Shown: positions 1 through 11,608 of the stretch, piece after piece
Numbering within the stretch: the stretch's first letter is position 1
How the letters are laid out: each line of letters begins with the position of its first letter
NCBI GenBank assembly: GCA_027475525.1
Contig: JAMWFC010000046.1
Coordinates: 1,984,001 to 2,048,000, forward strand
DNA from: Macrolepiota albuminosa
Taxonomy: Eukaryota > Basidiomycota > Agaricomycetes > Agaricales > Agaricaceae
Direction of reading: 5' to 3'
DNA: 64,000 nucleotides
The notes under the pieces: generated by a model
What the model was told of the DNA's origin: nothing
What the model saw: only the letters and a program-made list of their open reading frames with translations
Databases searched by the model: none
Position numbers and translations under genes: made by a program

Positions 1-768
1 GGGCACTTAACACTTGCACCAACTGGCACATCGGAATCCTTGCTGACTGCTCGCAACAAACGGGGAGGTAATTAGGCTCACTGTTGATTTATTTAATACT
101 AAACTCTCTCCTTCCATCTCAGGTGATACACTCATCGCGTTTGCTGTGTTACACGTTTTCTCCTACTCAATCTTTTGGGGGCCAACCCCGTGCGTTGCTA
201 TTCTGTACATCCTTCATTCTACTCTAACTTTCCTTTTATAGGTGGGTTTATCTTGGTGAATCTTTCCCTCTTCGTGTTCGCCCGAAAAGTATCGCGTTGG
301 GCAGCGCGACTAACTGGTGAGTCCTACCTTTTTGGTGTCTGGATTTTCTGTAAATATTCTCATTAGGTTGTGGAATTTCCTCCTGTCCTTCTTTGCGCCC
401 AGGATTGCTCAACGGTTCGTATCTGTTGTTTACGTATTGTTCAGTTACCGAGCCCGCACCTCAGCATCGGGCCACTCATTCTGCTTATCTTTTTCGGCAT
501 GCTTCTTTTTGGTTACGTTTATGTCTACTTGTTCATCCCCGAGACCAAGGGCCTTAGTCTTGAAGAAGTAAGGCACATCACCATCATAACTTAACAGGGA
601 CTGACTGCGTGGGTGTTGCTACCCCAGGTTGATGAGCTGTATCGGTCTGGAGTCAAGCCATGGAAGTCAGCTGACTGGAGACCACACTTGACCGATAAAC
701 TCCACAAGGAACGCGTTGTTGAAACCAAGCATATTGAAGATGTGGGTGTGGAAAAGGAAAGCGCTTAG
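1..768 (+). CDS. MFS sugar transporter, C-terminal part (5' end outside window)
   Basis: C-terminal portion of a Major Facilitator Superfamily sugar porter that moves hexoses or related sugars across the plasma membrane. Spliced exons read a family-typical stretch: NTCTNWHIGILAD near the window edge, then GDTLIAFAVLHVFSY, PTPWVYLGESFPLRVRPKS, ALGSATNWLWNF, a last helix (GPLILLIFFGMLLFGY) and the signature PETKGLSLEEVDELY. At least five short introns interrupt it; one donor is gtgcgt after PTP and another gtatct after RIAQRF. The last exon ends with TAG at 766-768 after a hydrophilic cytosolic tail. The start and first transmembrane helices lie outside the window. Substrate cannot be assigned from this fragment. 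The family call is firm. Confidence 0.88.
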
Positions 769-897
769 GACAGGCCAGCGTAGTTTTAATGCATAATGAC
801 GACATCTCACAACTTCATGTTACTATGTTACTATACTGATATCTACCTACGCCAACAAGTGGCTATGGCCGCATCCGAAGATACTCCACGGTGATAC

Positions 898-3867
898 TCA
901 CATTGACAACGTGACAGTTCCCGAGCCCGACGTAAAAGGTACGTTGTACGCCCCGGCATCAAATACCAAGTTTGTCGTGGGTTTGAGAGATGTAACTCCG
1001 GGAAGATTGGCCTTTTGTTCGATTATCAGACGGCCATGCGGTGCACTCGCAGCGGAAGTTGCGCCGTCAGGAATGGCGGTTATCGTAACGGTCACTGTTT
1101 GGGCCGATGGGTGATATGAAATTAAGGAAAAAGCGCCAGCATCCACGGAGAAGAGTGTCCCAAGTGGAGCAATGTAGACACGACGACGGACAGAGTCACG
1201 TATCTGCACTTGGACGGCTGGTGAGGTAGATATAACGTTCCCCCCAAACGCTTGCCATCCGAAGTCTGGATGATTGATTATAAAGGTTCCGATTCCCATG
1301 GAATGTCCAGAGAAGTTGGGGCCATAATCTCCAGAGTAACCGTCCCATTTGAGTGTATCTGCGAAAGAATGGAATGATGCAGATGCAAAACCACCTTGAT
1401 CTATATTCGAAAGCGGGCCGCTAAGGCCGGCATACCCCACACGTAACAGGTAAAAATCAGTTGGAGAAGCTTCAAAAGCTGAAATCAAAGGCAGGGCATT
1501 CAGACCACTGCCATAGTGATGGATCTGACGCTCAATTCGTTGCAATTTCCCTCCGTACACGTTGTCCCTAAAACGCAAAGAGATTAAGAGTATGTAGGGT
1601 TACCTCATCGAATAGACGTACCAGTAACGTCGGGCATTGCCATTGTATCCCCAATGCGGGATGAGGGGTTGATATGCAAGGATAGAGTTCAGGGCGTTTG
1701 TCGCAGTTTGTGTGTCATTGAAATATGTAGCCCATGCATATACACCTTCCTGGCCCGTCGAATCCCACGCCATTTCAGACCCGAATCTTTAGAAGGTGAT
1801 CCTTAGAAGGCCAAAGAATGTTGACTACTCAAATCACTCACGGATATCGCTCTCCAGCCCATATATTTTCTCTGGCCCTCATTCTATTTTCAACGAGGGT
1901 CGCATTAGCAGTAAAACCCTCGCGTTTAAGATCATTAAGAAGCAAGCGGATCACGGTTTCGCCCATGAGTCCGTCGTTCGCAAAACCAGCGCGACCACCG
2001 GTCATTGTGGTGATCGTGAAAACCGCCCGATTCAGGTACCATTGCCAAGTTTGAGCGCTAACAAGGGTCGGGTAATTACGCGCCACACGGTAAAGGGCCC
2101 AGTAAGCAGCAGCAACGTGAACATAGTCATAAGCACGATCAGTCGCGAAAGATGCTGCTCTGTTCCAGGACCACCAATTTCCCCAGAAGATAGTAGTCGG
2201 ATATGGATAGGAGGGTAAAAGAGTAGGTTGGTAGAAGTATACGGACTAGAAAACAAGGATCAGTTTATTAGGACGCAAAAGTACTAGGTTGTTTCACTTT
2301 TTTCACAGTTCCTGTGGGCAAAACATTGGAAAAAGTCCAACTGAACATAGATACAACAACATACCATCCTGGTTCTGAATGGATCCCCAAAGAATCTTTG
2401 TCGCAAACTGTTCCAATTTCGCTACCTCTGCCGCATTCGGCTGGACATACTGCTTCATAGTCGCCGCTAGCCATGAACCAGCACCAGCTTCATCGCTCAA
2501 ACCTGGAATCCAGGCTCTTGGGTCATCTTTTACCACTGCATTCACTTCGCGGTCATAAGAAATTACGGAAGGCGACCTGAGGAAGGGGTCCGTGGTGGAA
2601 TTAAACCATTGTGAGGTGGTCAAGAAATGTCCTAGATTACTAATTGTCTCGGTAGCACCGTTTGTCACGTAATAGTGGACGTTCTGCAGGGTACCATCTG
2701 TATAAGTTACTGATAGACGGACACGGCCCCAAGTGTGTGGAGTGATAGAGTACCCCACCCAGCCCGCGGTTTCGGCTTCAGTGTTCACAGACCAAGTTAA
2801 TGCACCAGTAGGGCTAACTTTAATGGACTGCACGTCGCTAGAATAATTCAAGAACAACTTCCCAATCTGATCCATAGGAAGGATATAACCAGGAATGCCG
2901 ACCGCGACTGGACGATTAGCGTTCCTTACTGTTCCTTCGATGTCTCGAATCGAAGGAGCCAGGCGGAACTGTACTCCATAAGTGCGGGTCTGACCAGCCT
3001 GAAGGGTCGTTGACGTTGCGGCATTCCAAGGTGTGACTGCGGCCCACTCGTTTTGAGCATACGCCAATGTATGGAATTGCCATTCATACAAGCCCTCAAA
3101 CGTCTGCGACTGATAAAATGGATCGGCGGATGTAGATTCCGGAAGGAACCTCCACCCTTCGAGAGGCGATTCTCCAACTGGAAGGACAACAAGAGGAGGA
3201 AGAGTACCGAGAAGAGGAGTTACTTGAACATAACCCGCATCCTGTCCGATATATGGGTCAAACAAGCTGCATAGCGTATTCGTTTCCGCAGCACTACGAT
3301 CAGTAAAGATCTGTTCAGAAACAATCAAGACAGGTAAACGAAGGCCTATCTGGAACGCACATTGTTAAATTCGAGGGGGATACCAAGCGCGCCGATTTCC
3401 ACTGCAGTATTTTGAGAGTTGGTTACATCAAACAAGAGTTCAAGAACATCGTCTTGGACGACCCAACGACGGATGATGTTCAACAAGGATGACGAAGGTA
3501 ACGTAGGGGCCAGATTGGCAGCTGCCAATGTTGTCCCCGACGTCGAAATGGCAGTGACCGGGCGTCTGGCAGTTGAAGTGTCTCCACTAACCCATGCAGT
3601 AGAGCCAACTTTACGAACACGAAAGGTTAGGTCTCCTAGATGATATTGACCGTTACTCTGTCGCTTTTCCATCATATCCCCAGGAATGAAGTCAAAAGAG
3701 GAACCGATTGGCCTCAACGAGTACAAGGTTTGTGAATCCTTAACCAGCTGAATCGAGAAACTCGGCGAGGTCAAGTTGAGAAAACCGTGGGACAACCCAA
3801 GTTGGGCCCCAACAATTTGCCCCGACAAAAGGCATAGACTGCAAACTAGGAAATTCCTCAACTTCAT
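898..3867 (-). CDS. Secreted DUF5695-type protein, putative carbohydrate-active
   Basis: Six exons (3867-3361, 3310-2365, 2311-2298, 2245-1842, 1786-1604, 1567-898) give 907 codons in one frame. The chosen ATG at 3867 starts a signal peptide (MKLRNFLVCSLCLLSGQIVGA) followed by LGLSHGFLNLTSPSFSIQL, the usual start of the DUF5695 domain. The upstream in-frame extension would bury this leader. Recognisable blocks are GIPLEFNNIFTDRSAAETN, the aromatic block IFWGNWWSWNRA, then RAYDYVHVAAAYWALYR, GSEMAWDSTGQEGVYAW and DNVYGGKLQRIERQIHHYGSG. These suggest an all-helical toroid joined to beta-rich flanks, as in several polysaccharide-active families; enzymatic activity is inference. A microexon of 14 nt is needed to keep frame. 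The TGA at 898-900 overlaps a possible donor (gtgagtatc), so a short extra 3' exon is possible. Confidence 0.8.
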
Positions 3868-3925
3868 CGTGGCCAAGATAGATGCTCGCGAAGGAGATAA
3901 CCCAGAAAACGACGTGTCCTTGAGG

Positions 3926-3934
3926 TATATATAT
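3926..3934 (-). promoter_or_regulatory. TATA-like element of the DUF5695 gene
   Basis: A run of alternating TA lies about 60 bp upstream of the chosen ATG at 3867, in the right place and orientation for a core promoter element. Prediction from sequence only. Confidence 0.45.
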
Positions 3935-4926
3935 CGAGGAAGAGCAGCATTTCGAAGTCCCCAACTGAATACCTTCCGGAGGTCCTCATGACACATTCCA
4001 TGTGATGCCGGTCCGTCACTGCTCAAAGCCCATACTCTTAACACTATAATGAGCGCGAAGAACCTCAGGATTCATAGGACATGTGCCATGGGGCAAATCT
4101 TTGATTGATCGTCGGAGTAAAAGTTTTTTTATTGGAAAGTGTCCGTTGGCTCAGCAATTACCTTTAGTCTTCAGAGTTTTATGACCACTGCTCGATTCGA
4201 CTATTAAGCCAATAGACTCGTTGATTGAAAGGTCACTACCCACACTCTGATATCCTGCCAATTTGGACTTCAGTTGACATCTCGGATTTTCCAATACTGT
4301 GTGCATAAGAGGTTGAATACACGCTATTGATCATTCGATACACATACGGTACACATACCATAATCTCGGATAAAGAAAATTCCACAGAAGTTTGGTCATG
4401 TACTTACAAGCACGTTTCATAACATTAGACCCTTTGACTCCATCTTGTTTAGTTATTTGGCGCTGACATTTGCGCTTTCCGTTGCCTGCTGGATTCCATA
4501 ATTTGTTCATGAGGAAATCGAACATGTCGTCACTGTCTTCTTTCATGAGACGCCATCTATCAATAGAGCTGAAAAGACTGGTCTTGCGCCTTGAAATTGT
4601 CAAAAAGTAAGTATCGGTATAAGATCACGAGGCTTAATGGGCAGGAGCAAGCATATTTGTGACCACATTTGAAACTCTGACCAAGCAACGCAAATCTCCG
4701 TACACCGTCGTTGCCCCAACACTCTGTCTTGCAAACCGCCTCTCTCTATGCTTGTTTCCTTAAAATATTTCTGACTCTTTTTTCATTATGTCTGACCCTG
4801 TTTATGAATTTGTAAACTTCTCACCTGGCGTCGAAGAAGACAAATGACAAATCCAACTACATTACATTATGTAATTCAGGTATGGAAAATACCTCGCTTG
4901 GATGAGATTGTAAAGGACGAGATGCT

Positions 4927-4956
4927 AGCTGCGTGCCGAAGGCACGCGGCGCAGCT
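4927..4956. repeat. GC-rich inverted repeat (hairpin)
   Basis: A perfect 7-bp stem (gcgtgcc / ggcacgc) with a 3-base GAA loop at 4931-4947 is flanked by AGCT on both sides, giving an imperfect palindrome. It is far GC-richer than its surroundings. It may be the end of a small dispersed element; no second copy was found in the window. Confidence 0.5.
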
Positions 4957-5593
4957 CGTTGTAAAGGAAAAGAGCTGCACCTGGTGGCTTATGTAAGGCC
5001 CTTTTTCATTCTTTTCCTCGATCATACAACCAAAATAGTGGTAATGAGGCCCTACCGAGCCTACTCAAGCTCCACCATGAAATTTTACAGGCCATACTTT
5101 AGATGTGGAAAGGAAAAAAGAGGCCTCAGAAGGTGCTTTCACTACGTATCTCATTTCTAGTGAATGGAGTCGACGTCACCTGGTCTGTGCGTCGAAAAAA
5201 GTTCAAACGGAGAATAAAATCATTGCGGTGAACTGCGAAGAACGAGATTGACACTGCCGTTATCCCTACCCCCCAGGCGCCAAACAAGTGTTGACCGTGC
5301 ACCTCCACTCAAGAATTATTTCCGTGCAGAAGCCTCGTATCCAGTTGTTTGGAAACCCGAACGAACGGTAAAGGAGATTGAGTTGATCCGATTTGGCCAC
5401 ATCCACTGTTTCGGTTTTTCCCACCTCATCTTACTCTCAGCCACGCCCATATTTTTTAAATTCTTGGACATTATGTCGGATGACCGAAGGCCTTCTGCTT
5501 CTTCCAAGGATTCCATATCATCAGTGGTACTGCCTTTTCTTGTTCTCCGAAATCCATAGTCGTTCAATCAATTTATGTCAGAACCCCGAAACA

Positions 5594-7365
5594 ATGGTAG
5601 CTAATAAGGTCCCGTCTTTAGAAGTAGATATCGAAAGGACGTCTGAGGCGTCAAGCGTCCAGCCTCTCGATCCGTATCAGCTTCGAGACGGGCTTCTCAC
5701 CCCAGAACAGATCGCCTGTCTACGCCAACGTGCAAACAAGGGGAAGCGCATTGCGCGCTATCACCAGAAACAAAACGATGTGTGTTCTCTTGGATATTGA
5801 TATACCGTTTAAAGGCTTTGACATGTATTTCTCAGCTCATCACCTCCTTATTGAAACCCATGGAGGACCATACAGCGGAAGCTCGTGCAGATGAGGAAAG
5901 TTCACGCCTCCCTGTAAGTATTGCAAGTTGTGAGCGGTAGATTCGACTAAGGGCGAAGTCTAGGTCAAGATAGCTATATATGCTAGTCTTTTCGGCAATT
6001 TCGGTCTTTGTGTGCTGCAAAGTGCGTGCATAGCGCTCCTGACGAATTACTACTACTAATACTCTCTATTAGTGTATGCCGCAGTTTCTGCCGACTCCTT
6101 GTCTCTATTGGCTACGGGAATTGACTCTGTATTTGACCTTGGAAGCAATGTCCTTCTCTTTTGGGTTCACAGAAAAGCGGCAACGCTCGACGTAAATCGA
6201 TGGCCTGTCGGCGGCTCTCGTCTTGAAACGATTGGGAATGTTGTATATGGTCAGTGTATTGTCAAGGGTTTAGACGATTGCTGAAAATGCTGTGCAGGAT
6301 TTCTGTACGAACGCTGCCGCTTCTGGTTGTCTGGTTCTAATGTCCATGTAGTATGGGTTCTGTTAATCTTGTCGTTGTCGTGGAATCCGTTCGAAGCATC
6401 ATAACCACAGCAGATCAAAAGAAGTTCCACCTGCCATCAATCATAGCTGTTTCGGTTGCGTTAGGTATATTACTCGGATGCTTGTTGTCTATACTTGCTC
6501 ATTGCCACTTTCCGTAGGCATAAAATTTCTGCTTTTCTTGTATTGCTTCTCCTTTCGTTCGAAGTCAAGTCAGGTGCGTGTCCTCTGGGAAGACCATCGC
6601 AACGACTTGTGGATCAACGGATTCGGTAGCTATTACCTTGGTTTGTACTCCATTCTCTTCTCACTCTAAACTAGGTCTCCTTATGTCAGCTGGCGGAAGC
6701 AAATGGGTATGGTGTGAGTGCAGTGAACCCTTCAAGGGTCAGTGACCTTTTGACATGAACGCGTAGATCTGGATCCCATGGGTGCTATTATCGTATGTTG
6801 TCCTCGAATGTGCTTCAGTCGTGACCCTGACCCCTCCCGGTTCAGATTGCTATGGGCGTCATTGTCGCATGGGGCCGCACTGTATATGGAGAGTTCGAAC
6901 TACTGGCCGGAAAATCGGCCCCGCATGATTTTTTACAACTCATCATATACAAGGCTGTGACCTTCAGCGAAGACATCTTGAAGATTGATACTGTGAGAGC
7001 TTACCATGTGAGTCAATCCTCCATTTTGCGCCCCAGATGTTCCTACTGACTCCTCACCCATGCAGAGTGGACCTGTGAGCTATCTATGCATTCTGCGAGA
7101 GTACTAATTCAAGAGGAAATCTCAGGACTATTTTGTTGAAGTGGACGTGGTCCTGGATCCAAACACTCCACTATGGAAAGCGCACGATCTTTGCCAACAG
7201 CTACAGGACAAGATAGAGGTTCTCCCGAATGTCGAGCGAGCATTTGTGCACGTTGATCATGAAGCAACTCATATTCCTGTAAGTAGTTTACAACGGTGCA
7301 CGATTTGAAGATTAACCAAGTCTTTCCCCGGAAAACAGGAACATCGTAAATTGATCCCGATTTAA
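5594..7365 (+). CDS. Cation diffusion facilitator (Mn-CDF type) metal transporter
   Basis: Spliced product of about 381 aa with roughly eleven short introns. The N-terminus reads LDPYQLRDGLLTPEQI, then a cytosolic helix (RANKGKRIARYHQ). Transmembrane helix 2 carries DSVFD (about residues 125-129) and helix 5 carries DHRND, so both metal-site motifs are DxxxD. In this superfamily that is typical of the manganese/iron-type branch rather than the zinc branch (HxxxD). It continues with YLDPMGAII, GRTVYGEFELLAGKSAP and a cytoplasmic C-terminal domain (YFVEVDVVLDPNTPLWKAHDL) that ends in HVDHEATHIPEHRK. It probably moves Mn2+ or Fe2+ into an organelle or out of the cytosol in exchange for protons. 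The ATG at 5594 is the first that keeps the frame; an upstream ATG at 5474 does not join cleanly. Confidence 0.85.
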
Positions 7366-8293
7366 CTCCATTTCCAAACCTCCATTTCCCAACATCACAC
7401 AATACGTGGTAATATGTTAGTGGGTCTACGTCTGCCTTGCAATCAAGATTCATAATTAGAATATACCTCACAAATCGATTAGTGGGATATACAAGTTATA
7501 GGCCTCACTAAGAAAAGGTAGCGTGTACTGCAAACATACGACAATTTCCATAGATTGTTTTCGTTACAATGAGTTTTTCTGGCTTGTTTTTTTATCACTT
7601 GTACTGACAGGAATTTATCACTATCATTCTTCAAAAGCGTCGTCTCTATTTTAAAAAGACAAAGTTTTTCTATACAATCTCGCGGGCATGCAAATCTATT
7701 ACATATCAGTTATCCCTGCAGGTTCATCGGACGATTCTAATGCTTACAGAGAAATTGATAGTTGTAGCATGGTAAAAAAGGTTTATTGCTGAAAGATCGA
7801 GCTCTTAGCGGGTGTTCCTAGAGAAAAAGGTCCGTCTTCTCGTCGAATGATTGTCCATTGTTCATCAAGCGTTTTGCTGTGCCCTAAGACTCTCATTACC
7901 TATCTAGTACTCTTAGGCGCTTATCACCGGATCCTCCGTCACGACGTCATGCACAACGGTCTTCGTACAAAGATGTGCTCGATCATGATGAAGAGCGGAG
8001 GTACCGTTTCGCTGGGCCAGATTCTTGTACCATAGGCCTGGGACTGAATTCACAGGAAACATTCGGGACTAAGTATTGATGGGACAACCTGTCTCCGAAT
8101 TATTGGAACGCCGCTTTGAAGATGGCAAGTCCGAACCCTGAACTTGTGTCACTTGTCCCTGATCTTGTCATGCTCAGAAGAACATATCGTGACAGCGGCG
8201 AAGGAAATATCCATGTATGTATTCCCAGAGGTCGAAGCTTGAGGCTGGCCATGAGGACTAAGTACCGTCAAATGTTAGCCATCAACCCCCATG

Positions 8294-8332
8294 GCACGAA
8301 GTTAGCACGAAGTTAGCACGAAGTTAGCACGA
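8294..8332. repeat. 11-bp tandem repeat, 3.5 copies
   Basis: The unit gcacgaagtta is repeated three times perfectly (8294-8304, 8305-8315, 8316-8326) and followed by a partial copy (gcacga). Probably a simple slippage product. Confidence 0.85.
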
Positions 8333-9111
8333 CTAAGCAGTATTCCAGACCATTCAAGCACTCCTGTGAACTCATCCATCTGTCTGAGCAATTCTCAACG
8401 TGCTATCATAACATATCTTGTCGTAATTTTCAGTCAAAATCGCGCTTTTAGTGTCCCAGGAGATGCCGGTCACTGAAGATAAAAGCGTGAGTAGGAATCA
8501 AGTGGAATTAGTACAAGTGGTGCTCGGTGTTGAAACTTCTATATCGACCAGTTGAGTGTCGGTGCGAGGTAGCGCCAAGAAAGTCAAGGAGCAACACCTT
8601 GTTGACAGGAGACTGGAAATTAACCTCAATCTCGATCTAGGTGTGTTTGCCCCCAACTTTCTTACAACTTCAAATTTGAGGCAAGAAGTAACTAGTAAAG
8701 GAGCGGTTCCAGAGAGTAGACTTTTGGTATATTCCGCTCAGAAAGATGTATTTCTGCTTGCCCATCTTCCGGGCCGCTTCATAATACTCCCTTATATGCA
8801 CGTGCAAGTTTTGAAAGAAACGCCACTCGATCAAATTTGGAGCCGCCCGGAATCCTTTGTGGAAGCATAGATATGTATTTTAGTAGTGTATCTTTTGCGC
8901 TTAAGTCTGCCTGTTGTGCCATGTCACAACAGAGTCATGGGAAGTCAACTGTTGTTTGTTGTGCGATACTTTGAATTATCCGGATATGGATGGTCACGCT
9001 TGCCGGGGCTAAGCGCTAAGCAATCAAGCTTAATCAAGCTCAAGCCCAGCAAGTTTCCACCTGCTCTGTTCCATAAATTGTTGAAATCGCCAGCTCCGTG
9101 CTCGCTACGCG

Positions 9112-9119
9112 TATATATT
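9112..9119 (+). promoter_or_regulatory. TATA-like element of the GCK kinase gene
   Basis: TATATATT lies about 135 bp upstream of the predicted start ATG at 9253, a plausible core promoter position for a fungal gene. Prediction only. Confidence 0.35.
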
Positions 9120-9252
9120 GACCAGTTTCTTCTCAACGATTCATATAGGCTATCACACTATTGCTCTTTTTGGCTTTGGCAAGACTGGGACCTGACGACG
9201 CGACGCAAACCATTTGAACACACCATCTCAACCACAACGTCACTTTTGCGAT

Positions 9253-11406
9253 ATGGTATGATTTCGTCGATCTCCCTTGGCTTGGACTTGATACCTATAT
9301 CACCAGGACGCACGTAGTCAAGACCCAGAAGAGTTTTATGTTAGGCAATCTCGGATCGGTGAGTTGATTGTTCATTTTCGTGCTCTAGTCTCACAAGCTG
9401 CCATTTCTTAGGCAAGGGGTCATTTGGCGAGGTTTACAAAGGGTAAGTGTGTTTGTCTGCCACTTTGATTGGTATTTAATTACTTTGCAGCTATGACAAG
9501 CGAACTCAGAAAACTGTTGCGATCAAGATCATAGACCTTGAGAGTGCAGAAGATGAGATAGAGGATATACAACAGGAGATCCAGATTCTTTCTCAGTTGG
9601 ACTCTCCTCATGTCACCAAGTACGTAACTGTGCATTCGACTGTATCTTGAGGCAAACAAATTACACGAAGATACCACGGTTCTTTTTTAAAAGGATCCAA
9701 TCTTTGGATAGTTATGGAGTATGTGAAAAATCTCAAAGGCCGAGGGATGAGAGTACAACTAACGATGATCTGATAAGGTACTGCTCAGGTGGCTCATGTT
9801 CGGATCTTGTCAGGATATTCCGCCTTGTTCCATGTGTCTTCTCCCATGTTCATGTCTTCCTCTGTTATAGATGAAGCCTGGCGTATTCAGGGAAGAGTAC
9901 ATCGCGATTATCGTTCGTGAACTCCTTCGTGGCCTCGAATACCTTCATTCAGAGGGTAAACTTCACCGGGACATCAAAGGCACCTTAATTCAGATGCTTT
10001 TTGAAATGTGGATATTCATATATTTTTCTTCAGCCGCAAACATCTTACTTTCTGCTGGCGGAGAAGTAAAGTTGGCCGATTTTGGTGTCTCTGGTCAACT
10101 TTCAGGCACACTCTCTTCGAAGAAGAATACGTTTGTTGGCACACCTTACTGGATGTCTCCAGAGGTGATTAAGCAAAGCGGATATGACCACAAAGCTGAT
10201 ATCTGGAGCTTGGGTATCACCGCCATTGAATTGGCCAGGGGTGAACCACCTTATGCTGAATTACATCCCATGAAGGTCTGTATCTTCGGCAGTCGTGTTT
10301 CGTTTTAACACGAAGAAGGTCGTATAAATACTGATATAATATTGTGTATAGGTTTTGTTTCTTATACCCAAGAATCCCCCTCCGACACTGGACGGAAATT
10401 TTTCCAAACCCTTCCGGGAGTTTGTCTCTTACTGTCTCCAAAGGGATCCGAGAGATGTACGCTCTTGTTCACTTCCCAACCACCCAGATCCATGTTGATG
10501 CCACTCTAATAGCGTCCGTCCGCGAAAGAACTACTCAAACACAAGTTTGTACGGATGGCCAAAAAGACCAATTATCTGACCGAACTCATTGAGCGGCACG
10601 AGCGATGGAAAGCGGAAGGCGGCGAGCGTCAAGCTGACGAAGAACAGGACCTTGTCTCTGATCTGTAGGCTCCCAATGCGCTTTAATATGGTTGACTTAA
10701 TTTCCAACTACTAGACCCGCTAATGGAGATCCCGAAGACTTGTGGGATTTTGGCACCGTCCGTCACAACAACCGCCCTTCAACTATTGGTCGATCTGGGA
10801 CTATATCTGGTCCTCCTTTAACTTGGGAGAACCACGAAATCGAACGTTCAGATGGCTTGGGTTCCGACACTCCTCGGGAATCCGGATCCTCAATTTACTC
10901 CTCGTCTATCACCAAAAAGGAAGAACTGCCTCCATTACCTCAGTCTACACCTCACACACCCAGAAGCGGCAGCTTCTCGCAGTCAACAATACGACATATG
11001 CCTCAAAGTGTTCATTCACCTCAGAAAGGTGGTCGAAGGAGCGTTCAGAGGGAGCCAACTGATGAATACGAAGACTATGATGATCAGTATGTAGATTCCC
11101 CTACTCAATCTAATCCAGTAGGAAGGATAGAGGATTTGCATGTGGATGATGAACTACCGGATACTACGATGCTTGACTCGGTAATCCTACCAGCGATTGC
11201 GTCGGTCAGTGGGCGTTTCGCGCTCTTAATATCTATCTTATATTGTCGTACAGCTATTCCCTCGAGTGTCAACACAAGAGGCACGAATAGCACTCAGCGC
11301 ACTCCAACGGGCGTTTACAGACGCTGAACGGATTATACCGGGAGTGACGATGGAGTTGGTCAATGAGATCGTTGAGTCGGTTGAGCATGTTGAGGATGAC
11401 CGATGA
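9253..11406 (+). CDS. Ste20-family germinal-centre kinase (GCK-III / Nak1-Sid1-Kic1-like)
   Basis: Twelve predicted exons sum to 1545 nt (514 aa). The kinase domain starts almost at the N-terminus: [16 protein letters not shown] (Gly loop), VAIKIIDLE (catalytic Lys), [25 protein letters not shown] (catalytic loop), [10 protein letters not shown] (DFG), [15 protein letters not shown] (activation loop) and [21 protein letters not shown]. After it comes [19 protein letters not shown], typical of the fungal GCK-III group, then a Ser/Pro-rich linker and a conserved helical tail ([12 protein letters not shown]...[17 protein letters not shown]). Relatives act in the MOR/RAM or SIN pathways that control polarity, septation and NDR kinases; which one applies here is inference. 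Oddities: the first predicted exon is only the ATG, and the intron inside DIK/AAN uses a GC donor. Confidence 0.9.
9980..10033 (+). other. Non-canonical GC-AG intron in the GCK kinase gene
   Basis: Between codons for DIK and AAN of the catalytic loop the only frame-preserving junction uses donor gcacct at 9980 and acceptor ttcag ending at 10033 (54 nt). No GT donor in the vicinity restores HRDIKAANILL. Confidence 0.7.
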
Positions 11407-11608
11407 TAGATACCTATCTTGATAACCTTGTTTGCAAGGCTCACATTCTGGACTACTGCCGAGATCCATATTGTCGCTGCTTCCTTCAGCTAAGCAGGAA
11501 AGCAGACACTTCTTCTGTTATACCAAAATCATCATCCATAGTAATTCATCGAACGGTTAAAATTGGACGAGGGTAACATAGGTATAGATGATCACTAGAT
11601 GCGCTTGC

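Larger units (their letters stand above)
3868..5593. other. Intergenic region, no supported gene
   Basis: About 1.7 kb between divergent genes. Open frames here are short and show no recognisable protein. It contains the TATA-like element near 3930 and a GC-rich hairpin at 4927-4956. The right end is AT-richer and should hold the promoter of the CDF transporter gene. Confidence 0.6.
7366..9252. other. Intergenic region with short tandem repeat, no supported gene
   Basis: About 1.9 kb. Short open frames (for example 8556-8870, about 104 codons) show no family signature, splice logic or clear coding bias. It contains an 11-bp tandem repeat at 8294-8332 and, at the right end, a TATA-like element for the kinase gene. 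Confidence 0.55.

Noticed and set aside
5474..5593. Upstream ATG (MSDDRRPSASSKDS) as N-terminus of the CDF transporter
   Set aside because: Joining it to the transporter frame needs an intron whose possible donors and acceptors give the wrong phase; the ATG at 5594 needs no extra assumption.
8556..8870. 104-codon open frame in the 7.4-9.2 kb gap
   Set aside because: No signature, no splice partners, no clear start context; likely chance.
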